From: Flavobacteriales bacterium
GTDB lineage: Bacteria; Bacteroidota; Bacteroidia; Flavobacteriales_F; PHOS-HE28
Reading direction: 5' to 3'
Length of the DNA: 64,000 bases
NCBI GenBank assembly: GCA_016715895.1
Contig: JADJXH010000004.1
Span: 1,984,001-2,048,000, forward strand
The position numbers were made by a program, and so were the translations under genes. Positions 34,554-41,708 of the stretch are shown piece by piece (the first letter of the stretch is position 1; each line of letters begins with the position of its first letter). The notes beneath the pieces were generated by a model. That model was not told the origin of the DNA, made no database searches, and saw only the letters and a list, made by a program, of their open reading frames with translations.

Positions 34554-35324
34554 TCAGGACCGGAGGACCACATGATGGAACGGATCACGAAGGCCGTGCA
34601 GCCGGTCGATCAATGTGTTCCACCGACCAGGCCGCCGCAGGAGGAGGTGCGGACCCGCCGTTCGGACCTCCTCGAGCGTGTGGGCATGGTAGTGCGCCGC
34701 GAGCTCCGGCACGCCGAGGTGGGCGTAGTAGGCCACGGTGCGCGCGCGCGCCTCCCCGGCCGCCTTCTGGTCCGGATACAGCATACTGTCCATCACATGC
34801 ACTTCGCCGTCAGTGGCCAGCATCCGTGCCCGCTGCAGTGTGGACCGGGCGTCAACGAAGTAATGGAAGCTGGCGGCGAAGAGCACGACGTTGAAGCGGA
34901 GGTCGTCGAGCGCGGGGTTGAAGAGGTCGGCCAACGCGAAGCGCGGTCCGTCAGGGAACACGCGCGCGGCCTGCTGCAGCTCCGGGAGAGTGCGGTCGAT
35001 GCCCAGCACCGAGTGGCCCGCCCGTGCGAGCCATGCGGACATCCAACCGTTGCCACAGCCGACATCGAGCACGGCGGACCGAGGACCGGATCGCGCGAGA
35101 TGGTCCAGCAAGCGCTGCGCACTGCGGGCGCGCACGCGCCATTCCCGGCTGTACGGTCCGCCGGACCTCTGCGGCAGGCGGGCCATCTCCGCGTCATCCA
35201 GGATCCGACCTTCCCATTCACGCGCCCGGTTGTAGAGCTCTGCGAACCTGCCGGGGTGCTCCAGCAGGGCCACGCCATGTTCCACGGGACCGAGGGCTGG
35301 CAGGCCGTCCGCAGGGTGCCTCAT
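34554..35324 (-). CDS. Class I SAM-dependent methyltransferase (operon gene 5)
   Basis: This 256-residue methyltransferase has the Rossmann motif I VLDVGCGNGWMSAWLA at about residue 85, the motif II acid GIDRTLPELQ and the motif IV region FNVVLFAASFHYF. A DUF-like variable C-terminus follows. The start at 35324 overlaps the stop of the preceding radical SAM gene as ATGA, which fixes the start against much longer in-frame extensions. It is the last gene of a five-gene operon. The substrate is unknown; the position suggests a step after the radical SAM enzymes on the same molecule. Confidence 0.88.
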   Translation of the reverse strand: MRHPADGLPALGPVEHGVALLEHPGRFAELYNRAREWEGRILDDAEMARLPQRSGGPYSREWRVRARSAQRLLDHLARSGPRSAVLDVGCGNGWMSAWLARAGHSVLGIDRTLPELQQAARVFPDGPRFALADLFNPALDDLRFNVVLFAASFHYFVDARSTLQRARMLATDGEVHVMDSMLYPDQKAAGEARARTVAYYAHLGVPELAAHYHAHTLEEVRTAGPHLLLRRPGRWNTLIDRLHGLRDPFHHVVLRS

Positions 35325-36727
35325 GCTCGTGTGGACAGGGATCTCCAGAACACCATGCCCGCCCTGCCGCTCCAGGCCCGCAGTTTGTGGCGGAGCGCAC
35401 GGGGACTTGTCCGCAGGCCGGCCTGGTGTGCCTTGTGCCATTCCACCTCGTTCACCACGAACCGCACGGCGTGACCATAGTAGGGTCTGCGGTAGGCCCG
35501 TGGGAAGTCGTGTTCGCGGTCGCTGCCCAGCTCCCATGGCAGAGGCCGTTCCAGATCGGCCTCCACCTGTGCGTGGAGCTCCGTGCCGGCGATGGGGTAG
35601 GCCACCGTGATGGTGAACACGTCCGGTGCGCTTTCCTTGAGGTGCTCCACGGTCCGCAGGATGTCCTCCTCCTGCTCGCCCGGGTAGCCGAGCATGATGA
35701 AGGTCCCCGTGGCGATGCCCGCCTTCCGTGCGCTCCTGATCATGTCACGCACGCGCTGCACATCCACCCGCCGGTCCATCGCATCGATCACGGCCTGGCT
35801 GCCGCTTTCGGCGCCCACCCACACCTGCACGCAACCGCTCCGCTTCAGCAGATCGATCGCCTCGTCGTTCATCCGGTCGGCGCGCGTGATGCACTCGTAG
35901 GCGATACGCAGGCCGCGGCGTTCGATCTCCTCGGTGAAGTCCTTCAGCCAGCGGTGGTTCACGGTGAAGACATCATCCACGAACCAGATGCGGTCCGGCG
36001 CGAAGCGCTGCTGGATGTCGGCCAGTTCATCGATCACCTGCTCCACCGGGCGCCGACGGTAGCTCAGACCATACACACCACGGCTGCACCACCGGCAGGT
36101 GTACGGGCAGCCGCGCATGGTGCTGACGTTGATGGTGCTGTATCCGTGCCGGCCGCGCCAGGCATCCAGGTAGGCCTGCATGTCGATCAGGTCCCGTGCA
36201 GGGAGGGACAGCCCGGCGAGGTCCTTGAGCTTCTCGCGCTCCGGGGTGTGATGCAGGGCCCCGTGGGCGTCCCGCCACACCACGCCGGCGATGCCGCTCA
36301 GCTCGGTGCGCCCGGCCTCGAACGCTTCGACCAGTTCGGCCATGGTGCGTTCACCTTCGCCCACCACGCAGGCGGTCGCGCCATGGGCCAGGAAGCGTTC
36401 GGCATGCGCCCGGGTCTCCGGACCTCCCAGCACGATGGGCAGCTCGCGGAGCGTCGGATCCTGTCGCACCCGCCGCATGATGCGCACGATGTTCGCCCGG
36501 GTCATCAGGTTGACATAGAGGCCGAGGCAGCGGGGCCGTGCGCGGAGCAGCCGGTCGAAGAGGCCATCCATGGTCCCGAAGGTGCTGTCGTACACCTCCA
36601 CCTCATGCCCGGCCTCGCGCAGGTGTCCCGCGATGTAGAGCAGACCAAGAGGGGGGTAGGGGCGCATGAGCCGGCGCTCCTTGGCATCCTCATGGAGGAA
36701 GTAGCCGTGGGAAAGGAGCACCTTCAT
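35321..36727 (-). CDS. B12-binding-domain radical SAM enzyme (operon gene 4)
   Basis: This 468-residue radical SAM enzyme has an N-terminal cobalamin-binding-like domain (about 1-140), starting MKVLLSHGYFLHEDAKERR with PPLGLLYIAGHLREAGHEVEV. The radical SAM core (about 170-390) has the cluster motif CPYTCRWC, which binds a 4Fe-4S cluster and SAM. It also has WVGAESGSQAVIDAMDR and GTFIMLGYPGEQEED, typical of this class. Family members carry out radical methylations or rearrangements of lipids, sugars or natural products. The start ATG overlaps the stop of the upstream methyltransferase by ATGA. It is a paralogue of the radical SAM gene at 37521-38960. Confidence 0.92.
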   Translation of the reverse strand: MKVLLSHGYFLHEDAKERRLMRPYPPLGLLYIAGHLREAGHEVEVYDSTFGTMDGLFDRLLRARPRCLGLYVNLMTRANIVRIMRRVRQDPTLRELPIVLGGPETRAHAERFLAHGATACVVGEGERTMAELVEAFEAGRTELSGIAGVVWRDAHGALHHTPEREKLKDLAGLSLPARDLIDMQAYLDAWRGRHGYSTINVSTMRGCPYTCRWCSRGVYGLSYRRRPVEQVIDELADIQQRFAPDRIWFVDDVFTVNHRWLKDFTEEIERRGLRIAYECITRADRMNDEAIDLLKRSGCVQVWVGAESGSQAVIDAMDRRVDVQRVRDMIRSARKAGIATGTFIMLGYPGEQEEDILRTVEHLKESAPDVFTITVAYPIAGTELHAQVEADLERPLPWELGSDREHDFPRAYRRPYYGHAVRFVVNEVEWHKAHQAGLRTSPRALRHKLRAWSGRAGMVFWRSLSTRA

Positions 36728-37524
36728 GTGCCGCGACGGAGCTGGATGAGGTAGTGGTCGCCGAGTCGGGCCGTCCACGGCGCCCGCGCGGCCAGGCGGT
36801 CCGATCGGTCCAGCCAGTGGAGGAGGCGGGGCCGGTCTCGCAGGCGCGGTTCCAGATAGCCGGGTGGCACGAACAGACCGATGGGGCGAAGGTCCTCCTG
36901 AACGAAGCTTGGCCCGAAGGCCTGCCTGAGCACGGCCGGTGAGTGATACCAGGTGCGCACGGCGCGGCCGCCCACGGGAACATCCATGGGTCCATGCCTC
37001 CAACGGCGAAAAGCGGTCGCAGGCCGGGCACGCAGCAGGTGGTAGGCCGTTTCCATCAGGCACCGGTCGGCCATCAGCACGGCCACGAAACGCCCTCCCG
37101 GGCGGAGCACGGAAGCGATGAAGCGGCCGACCGCTGCAAGCCCGGCCGCATCGATGCAGTTGAGCCCACCGAGGTCGGACAGCACCAGGTCGAACGGGCC
37201 TTCGCCGGGCGGGAGCTCCGGCACCTGCAGATCGAGCGCAGCGGTGCGCACCCGATCGGCGAGCCCGGCGTGTCGCGCCTTGGCACGGGCCACGGAGAGC
37301 ATGGCCTCGCTGCGGTCGGTGGCCAGCACGCTGTGGCCGGCGCCGGCGATGTGCATGGCATCGGCACCCGTGCCGCAGTTGAGCTCGAGCACCTGCATCG
37401 GAGGTGGGTGCAACAGCGGGTCCAAGGCCCGCCACACCTGGCCGCGCTGTGCCCTGCCGATGGCGCTGTCGGTGAAGTCGGCATCGTAGCTGGCCGCGGC
37501 GATGTCGAACGCGTCCGTGCTCAT
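36724..37524 (-). CDS. Class I SAM-dependent methyltransferase (operon gene 3)
   Basis: This 266-residue methyltransferase has motif I VLELNCGTGADAMHIA (about residue 45), motif II VLATDRSEAML and motif IV FDLVLSDLGGLNCI, followed by LRPGGRFVAVLM. The C-terminal ~100 residues are basic, with no clear family signature. It overlaps both neighbours by ATGA (start with the upstream radical SAM stop at 37521-37524, stop with the next radical SAM start at 36724-36727), so the enzymes are probably made in fixed ratio. It is not closely similar to the methyltransferase at 34554. The substrate is unknown. Confidence 0.9.
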   Translation of the reverse strand: MSTDAFDIAAASYDADFTDSAIGRAQRGQVWRALDPLLHPPPMQVLELNCGTGADAMHIAGAGHSVLATDRSEAMLSVARAKARHAGLADRVRTAALDLQVPELPPGEGPFDLVLSDLGGLNCIDAAGLAAVGRFIASVLRPGGRFVAVLMADRCLMETAYHLLRARPATAFRRWRHGPMDVPVGGRAVRTWYHSPAVLRQAFGPSFVQEDLRPIGLFVPPGYLEPRLRDRPRLLHWLDRSDRLAARAPWTARLGDHYLIQLRRGT

Positions 37525-38960
37525 GCGGCGGAGAGGCGGATGCGATCCACCAGGACGGCGGGCAGGTAGTACAGCAGGGACAACCCGCGACGGAGGTCGC
37601 CGGACCGGCCGCTGAACCCCAGCGACAGTGCGTGCAACGCCTGACGACGGCGGTAGCGCGCATGCACGTACCGGTGCAGCCGCTTGTAGTAGGCCGGCCG
37701 ATGGGTGCTGCGGAACATCATCGCCAGGTCGTCGCTGTCGCTCCAGTTCGCCTTGTCACCAAGCTCGGTCCTTACGCGTTCGAAGAAGGGTGTGCCCGGC
37801 AGCGGATAGCTCACGGAGACGCCGATATCGTCCGGCAACAGCTCCTCCACCATGCGGATGGTGCGCTCCACATCGTCGTCCGTTTCCCCGGGATAGCCGA
37901 ACTGCAGGAAGAAGCCGACGCGCACGCCCTTGGCCTTGAGCAGCCGTGTGGCCGCGGCGATCTGCTCCACGCGGGTGCCCTTGTCCATGGCATCCAGGAT
38001 ATGCTGGCTGCCGCTCTCCGCACCCACCCAGACCTCCTCCAGGCCGGACCGCACGAGGGCGTCGATGGTGTCGCTCTCCAGCAGCAGGTCCACCCGGCTT
38101 TGGATCTTGTAGGGGATGCGGATGCCTCGTGCTTCGACCAGATCGGCGAAGCGCCGCACCCAGCCGGGCTTCAGGCCGAAGATGTCATCGCACATCCAGA
38201 TGTGGTCCGGTGCGGCCTGGGCCCGGAGCAGCTCCAGCTCGCGCACCACATGCTCGGGTGAACGGCTGTTGTAGCGGTTGCCGTAGATGGGTTTCGCGCA
38301 CCAGTTGCACTTGAACGGGCACCCGCGCGTGGTGGCCACATTGAGGCTGAAGCGGCCCTGGGAGCGCATCCAGATCCGGCGGTACGGGGCAAGGTCGATG
38401 AGGTCCCAGGCGGGCAGGGGGAGGGCGTCGAGGTCGCGCATCACGGGTCGCTTGGGTGCACGCCGAACGGAACCATCGGGGTCGAGGTGGGCCACGTTGG
38501 CCACCGCGTGCCAGGCTGTTCCGGCGGACCAATGGCCGACCAGTTCACGGAGTGCATCCTCACTTTCGCCGAGCACCACGGCATCCGCGCCGGCCATCAG
38601 GTAAGCCTCCGGATGGTCGGATGCATCCGAGCTGTTCACCACCACCCTGCAGCCGTGTTCCCGGCCCAGGGCGATCATGCGCAGACAGGCCTCGCGCATC
38701 ACCGTGAGGCACATCTTGGTGAGGTAGTTGAACCCGTCGTCGTGGATGACGAGCACCTGTGGCGCGTGGTCCGTCAAGGAATGCACCAGGCTGTCCGGGC
38801 CTTCGGTGAGGCTGCCGTCATGCACGTGCACGGCGTGACCGGCCTGGCGCAGCACGGCCGAGGCGAGCAGGGTGCCGAGCGGGGGATAGGGCCGCGCGTC
38901 CCGCCACTGTTTGCGGTCGAGCCGGTAGAAGTAGGCGTTGGTCAGCAGTACCCGGGCCAT
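37521..38960 (-). CDS. B12-binding-domain radical SAM enzyme (operon gene 2)
   Basis: This 479-residue protein has the same architecture as gene 4. A cobalamin-binding-like domain (about 1-150, MARVLLTNAYFYRLDRKQW, PPLGTLLASAVLRQAG) is followed by a radical SAM core with CPFKCNWC, WVGAESGSQHILDAMDKG and GFFLQFGYPGETDDD. A C-terminal helical tail of about 60 residues contains many Arg residues. The two radical SAM genes probably arose by duplication and may act in sequence. Its ATG lies 1 nt after the stop of the nucleotidyltransferase gene (TGA-C-ATG) and its stop overlaps the next start. Confidence 0.92.
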   Translation of the reverse strand: MARVLLTNAYFYRLDRKQWRDARPYPPLGTLLASAVLRQAGHAVHVHDGSLTEGPDSLVHSLTDHAPQVLVIHDDGFNYLTKMCLTVMREACLRMIALGREHGCRVVVNSSDASDHPEAYLMAGADAVVLGESEDALRELVGHWSAGTAWHAVANVAHLDPDGSVRRAPKRPVMRDLDALPLPAWDLIDLAPYRRIWMRSQGRFSLNVATTRGCPFKCNWCAKPIYGNRYNSRSPEHVVRELELLRAQAAPDHIWMCDDIFGLKPGWVRRFADLVEARGIRIPYKIQSRVDLLLESDTIDALVRSGLEEVWVGAESGSQHILDAMDKGTRVEQIAAATRLLKAKGVRVGFFLQFGYPGETDDDVERTIRMVEELLPDDIGVSVSYPLPGTPFFERVRTELGDKANWSDSDDLAMMFRSTHRPAYYKRLHRYVHARYRRRQALHALSLGFSGRSGDLRRGLSLLYYLPAVLVDRIRLSAA

Positions 38961-38961
38961 G

Positions 38962-39942
38962 TCAGTGCAGGGGTCGGCCGGTGCGCAGCTCCAGGTCGCG
39001 GAGCCGCTCGTGGTAGGCGTCGAGCACGCGCCGCTGGAAGTTGCGGGGATGATGCTTGCTGACGTAGCTGCGGGTGCGCAACGCCAGGTCGAAGGTGCAG
39101 GGGTCCATGTCGCTGAACTTCCAGCGCCAGTAGCGCCAGGTGAAGGCCATCGACCAGCTGTCGAGCGCCTCGCCCAGGGCGCCGCCGAGCAGCCGCTCCC
39201 AGAAGGCCTTGCGTCCCTCGTTGCCCGCGAGCACCTCGGGGACCTGCTTCACGCGGGCCACCGGCAGCAGCTCGAAGGCCCATTGGTTCGCGCGGAAGAA
39301 GGCGTCGCGCGTGCCGTTGCCGTGCAATGGGAGCAGGGTGACGATCTCGGTGGCGGTGAAGCGATTGTGGTCCTCCACGCGCAGGTGGTCGGTGTCCAGG
39401 AAGTAGTTGATGCAGAAATCGCGACGGCTGTTGAGCAGGAACAGCTTCTTGTAGGCGATGAGCAGGGTCCGCGTGAGCCACAGACGGCCCGGCGCCGTGA
39501 TGATGAAGAAATCGATGTCGCCATCGGGCGCAAGGCGCCCCTTGCTGAGGCTGCCGCTGACGAACACGGCGCGCACGAAGGGGGTGCGGGCGATGCGACG
39601 GGCCATGCGCCTCGCCCTGGGCATGCGGTCACCGGCACGTTCCGCGTCCTCGCTCCGGGCCTGTACATCGGCCTCCGTGATGTGAAGCCCCCAATAGCCC
39701 CCCACGTTCGCGACCACCCCTTCGCGGTGCAGCTCGTGCAACAGGCCCTCGACCTCGTTCGGTGCCGGGCACCGGGTGCAGGCGAACGCGAGCACCTCGT
39801 CGCTCCGCATCGGATGCCGGAACACGGCGAAGTAGGCCAGTGTGCGCAGGACGGAGCTCCGCAGGTCCGCCCGGCGTCGGGGATCGCCCACGGGAGGCAT
39901 CGCGACGATGGGGGCGAGGGGTTCGTTGATGATCGTCGGCAC
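38962..39942 (-). CDS. Nucleotidyltransferase-fold protein (operon gene 1)
   Basis: This 326-residue protein has a winged-helix-like N-terminal part (about 25-95) followed by a nucleotidyltransferase core. The core has the loop GSLSKGRLAPDGDIDFFII, which contains the GS motif and the DxD metal-binding pair. A C-terminal helical region follows, rich in Trp, Arg and aromatic residues. It could transfer a nucleotide to a sugar, lipid or protein, or be a minimal nucleotidyltransferase. It is the first gene of the operon; a -7 box TACCTTCG at 39969-39976 lies 26 nt before its ATG. The divergent neighbour is a membrane glycosyltransferase. Confidence 0.82.
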   Translation of the reverse strand: MPTIINEPLAPIVAMPPVGDPRRRADLRSSVLRTLAYFAVFRHPMRSDEVLAFACTRCPAPNEVEGLLHELHREGVVANVGGYWGLHITEADVQARSEDAERAGDRMPRARRMARRIARTPFVRAVFVSGSLSKGRLAPDGDIDFFIITAPGRLWLTRTLLIAYKKLFLLNSRRDFCINYFLDTDHLRVEDHNRFTATEIVTLLPLHGNGTRDAFFRANQWAFELLPVARVKQVPEVLAGNEGRKAFWERLLGGALGEALDSWSMAFTWRYWRWKFSDMDPCTFDLALRTRSYVSKHHPRNFQRRVLDAYHERLRDLELRTGRPLH

Positions 39943-39968
39943 GTGGATGGAGCAGGGTGTGCGGTCGT

Positions 39969-39976
39969 CGAAGGTA
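39969..39976 (-). promoter_or_regulatory. Promoter -7 box for the radical SAM operon
   Basis: TACCTTCG on the minus strand is one base from TAnnTTTG, 26 nt before the nucleotidyltransferase ATG. Confidence 0.5.
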
Positions 39977-40061
39977 GACTACGGACCAAGACAGCGGCTT
40001 CGGTGGGGACGTTGCCCGGTCGTGCGCGTGGACCATGCGGAAGGCCTCCGGGCAGGGACGC

Positions 40062-40069
40062 TACATTCG
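40062..40069 (+). promoter_or_regulatory. Promoter -7 box for the membrane glycosyltransferase
   Basis: TACATTCG is one base from TAnnTTTG and ends 5 nt before ATG 40075, predicting a leaderless transcript. Confidence 0.5.
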
Positions 40070-40074
40070 GCGGC

Positions 40075-41493
40075 ATGATGCGGGGATATGCACGGTCCCG
40101 GGCGCTGGCGGCCGTGCTGATCTCCGCATGGCTGCTGGTGGCCGCCCTGCTCCACGTGGCCGGGTTCGAGGGGCTGCTCGGCGCCGATGCGCATGACTAT
40201 CTGCGGCTGGCCCGGCAGTGGACGGCCTGGGCGCATGGCGGCGCGCGCCCGGTGATGGTGGAGCACCCGATGGGCTACCCCATCCTCGGTGCGCTGTTCG
40301 GTGGTGCCTTCGGTGCGGAGCACGCGGCGCTGCGGCTCGTGACCGGCCTGTCCTGGGTGCTGCTGCTGCTGTCGGCCCGACGCGTTCTGCGGCAGGCGCC
40401 GGGCGATGAGGCGGGCACCTTCGCGGTGCTGGTGATCGGTGGTGCGCCTTTCGTTCTGCGCTATGCGCACACCGTGATGAGCGACGTGCCGGCGATGGCG
40501 GCGGTCCTCCTCTCCACGGCGTTCACGCTGCGGTGGCACGACCGTCGCCAGTGGTCGGATCTCGGCATGGCGGTGTTGACCGCGGCGGTGGCGGTGGGCA
40601 TCCGCACGGCCTGTGCGCCATTGCTGGCGGTGCTTGCACTGACGTGGCCCCGGGGGCTGCCTTCGGGCCGTGGCGCATGGCTGTGGGCGTTGGCGGCCGT
40701 GGCGGTGCTGGCCGGTGGCATCGCCATCGCGGAGGGCTCCGGCATCTCCGCCCTGCACACACCGCTGCAGGAGTGGTCCGTGCGGCACATGATCGCGCGC
40801 ACGCACACCTCGGACGATGGCGTGCTGCGCTATGCGCTTCCCAACGTGCTGTACGTGCTCGGGGTGCTGGTGCATCCCGGGCTGCTGCCCATGGGCCTGC
40901 CGCTGCTGCCGTTCGTGCGGCGGAGCGATGCGCAGGTGCCGGCGGTGCGGCTGGCGCTGATGATGCTGGCGGCGTACCTGCTGCTGCTGGCCGGTCTGCC
41001 GTTCCAGAACGACCGGGTGCTGGCCTTGGGGCAGCCGTTCGCGGCCATCGTGCTCTTTCCCGCGTTCCGGCGTGCGCTGGTGTGGTGCGGGGAACGGGGC
41101 ATCCGGCGCGGAGCCGTGCTCTGGGTCCTCGCGTTGCTGCAGGCCGTGCTCTTTGTGCGGGCGATGGCCCCCTTCGTGCGGCAGGCGGGCGAGGAGCGTG
41201 AGCTGGCGCGGCTGCTGCGCGCCTTGCGGCCGCAGGTGGTGTACACGCACGGGTTGGGCGGCCCGCTGATGGAGCAGGTGCCGGGCGTGGCCGTGCATGA
41301 GCTGTGGTACGGCCGCATCGCCCGGTTCGAGCCCGGTGCATGGGTGGTGGTGCGCCCGGACGCCTTGGCGGCGCAATGGGCCGGTCTGCCGCCGGCCACC
41401 AATTGGGAGGCTGCCCTCGCCCAAGGCGCTCGTGTGGTATGGCGGGGGCCTGGCGGGTGGGTGCTGGCGCGAGTGCCTCCCGATCGTCGCTGA
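40075..41493 (+). CDS. Polytopic membrane glycosyltransferase, ArnT/PMT-like
   Basis: This 472-residue inner-membrane protein has about ten hydrophobic spans. The first external loop carries GADAHDYLRLARQW, with acidic residues placed as in GT-C enzymes, which use lipid-linked sugars as donors. The spans are followed by a ~90-residue soluble C-terminus. It probably transfers a sugar from a polyprenyl carrier to a surface molecule. ATG 40075 and 40078 are adjacent; I used the first. It is divergent from the radical SAM operon, with about 130 bp between starts, and may act on the same product. The dnaE leader follows it. Confidence 0.8.
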   Translation: MMRGYARSRALAAVLISAWLLVAALLHVAGFEGLLGADAHDYLRLARQWTAWAHGGARPVMVEHPMGYPILGALFGGAFGAEHAALRLVTGLSWVLLLLSARRVLRQAPGDEAGTFAVLVIGGAPFVLRYAHTVMSDVPAMAAVLLSTAFTLRWHDRRQWSDLGMAVLTAAVAVGIRTACAPLLAVLALTWPRGLPSGRGAWLWALAAVAVLAGGIAIAEGSGISALHTPLQEWSVRHMIARTHTSDDGVLRYALPNVLYVLGVLVHPGLLPMGLPLLPFVRRSDAQVPAVRLALMMLAAYLLLLAGLPFQNDRVLALGQPFAAIVLFPAFRRALVWCGERGIRRGAVLWVLALLQAVLFVRAMAPFVRQAGEERELARLLRALRPQVVYTHGLGGPLMEQVPGVAVHELWYGRIARFEPGAWVVVRPDALAAQWAGLPPATNWEAALAQGARVVWRGPGGWVLARVPPDRR

Positions 41494-41512
41494 GGACCTG
41501 CGGCGTGCTATC

Positions 41513-41521
41513 TTATCCGTC
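41513..41521 (+). promoter_or_regulatory. Possible regulatory sequence before dnaE
   Basis: TTATCCGTC resembles, as its reverse complement, the GTCGGATAA repeat near the ORF6N/S24 promoter (8 of 9 bases). It overlaps a weak -7-like TATCTTAT at 41509-41516. A link to the S24 repressor is speculative. Confidence 0.2.
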
Positions 41522-41554
41522 GCTGGATCGACGTAAAAACCGACATTCCCGCCA

Positions 41555-41682
41555 GGGATGGAAGCGGCGGCCCGGTAGCGAAGCGCGAGCAGCGCACGGA
41601 GCGAGGAGGCTGCGCGGAAGGCGCAGACCCCGCAGCCCGCTGCGATGCCGCGTGCAGCAAGCCGGCCAAAGCGGACAGCCCG
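41555..41682 (+). repeat. GC-rich structured element, copy A (dnaE leader)
   Basis: This ~130-bp element also occurs at 54291-54420 and, inverted, at 55968-56094. It begins GGGATGGAAGCGGC and ends AAAGCGGACAGCCCG. GGG (41555-41557) can pair with CCC (41679-41681). An inner stem joins GGCCCGG (41569-41575) to CCGGCC (41662-41667) with one bulged C. The middle contains GAGCGAGGAGGC. It lies 27 bp before the dnaE ATG in the sense direction, so it may be transcribed as the dnaE leader. Confidence 0.7.
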
Positions 41683-41708
41683 TGGGCGGCCACACCACGT
41701 GCACGTCC

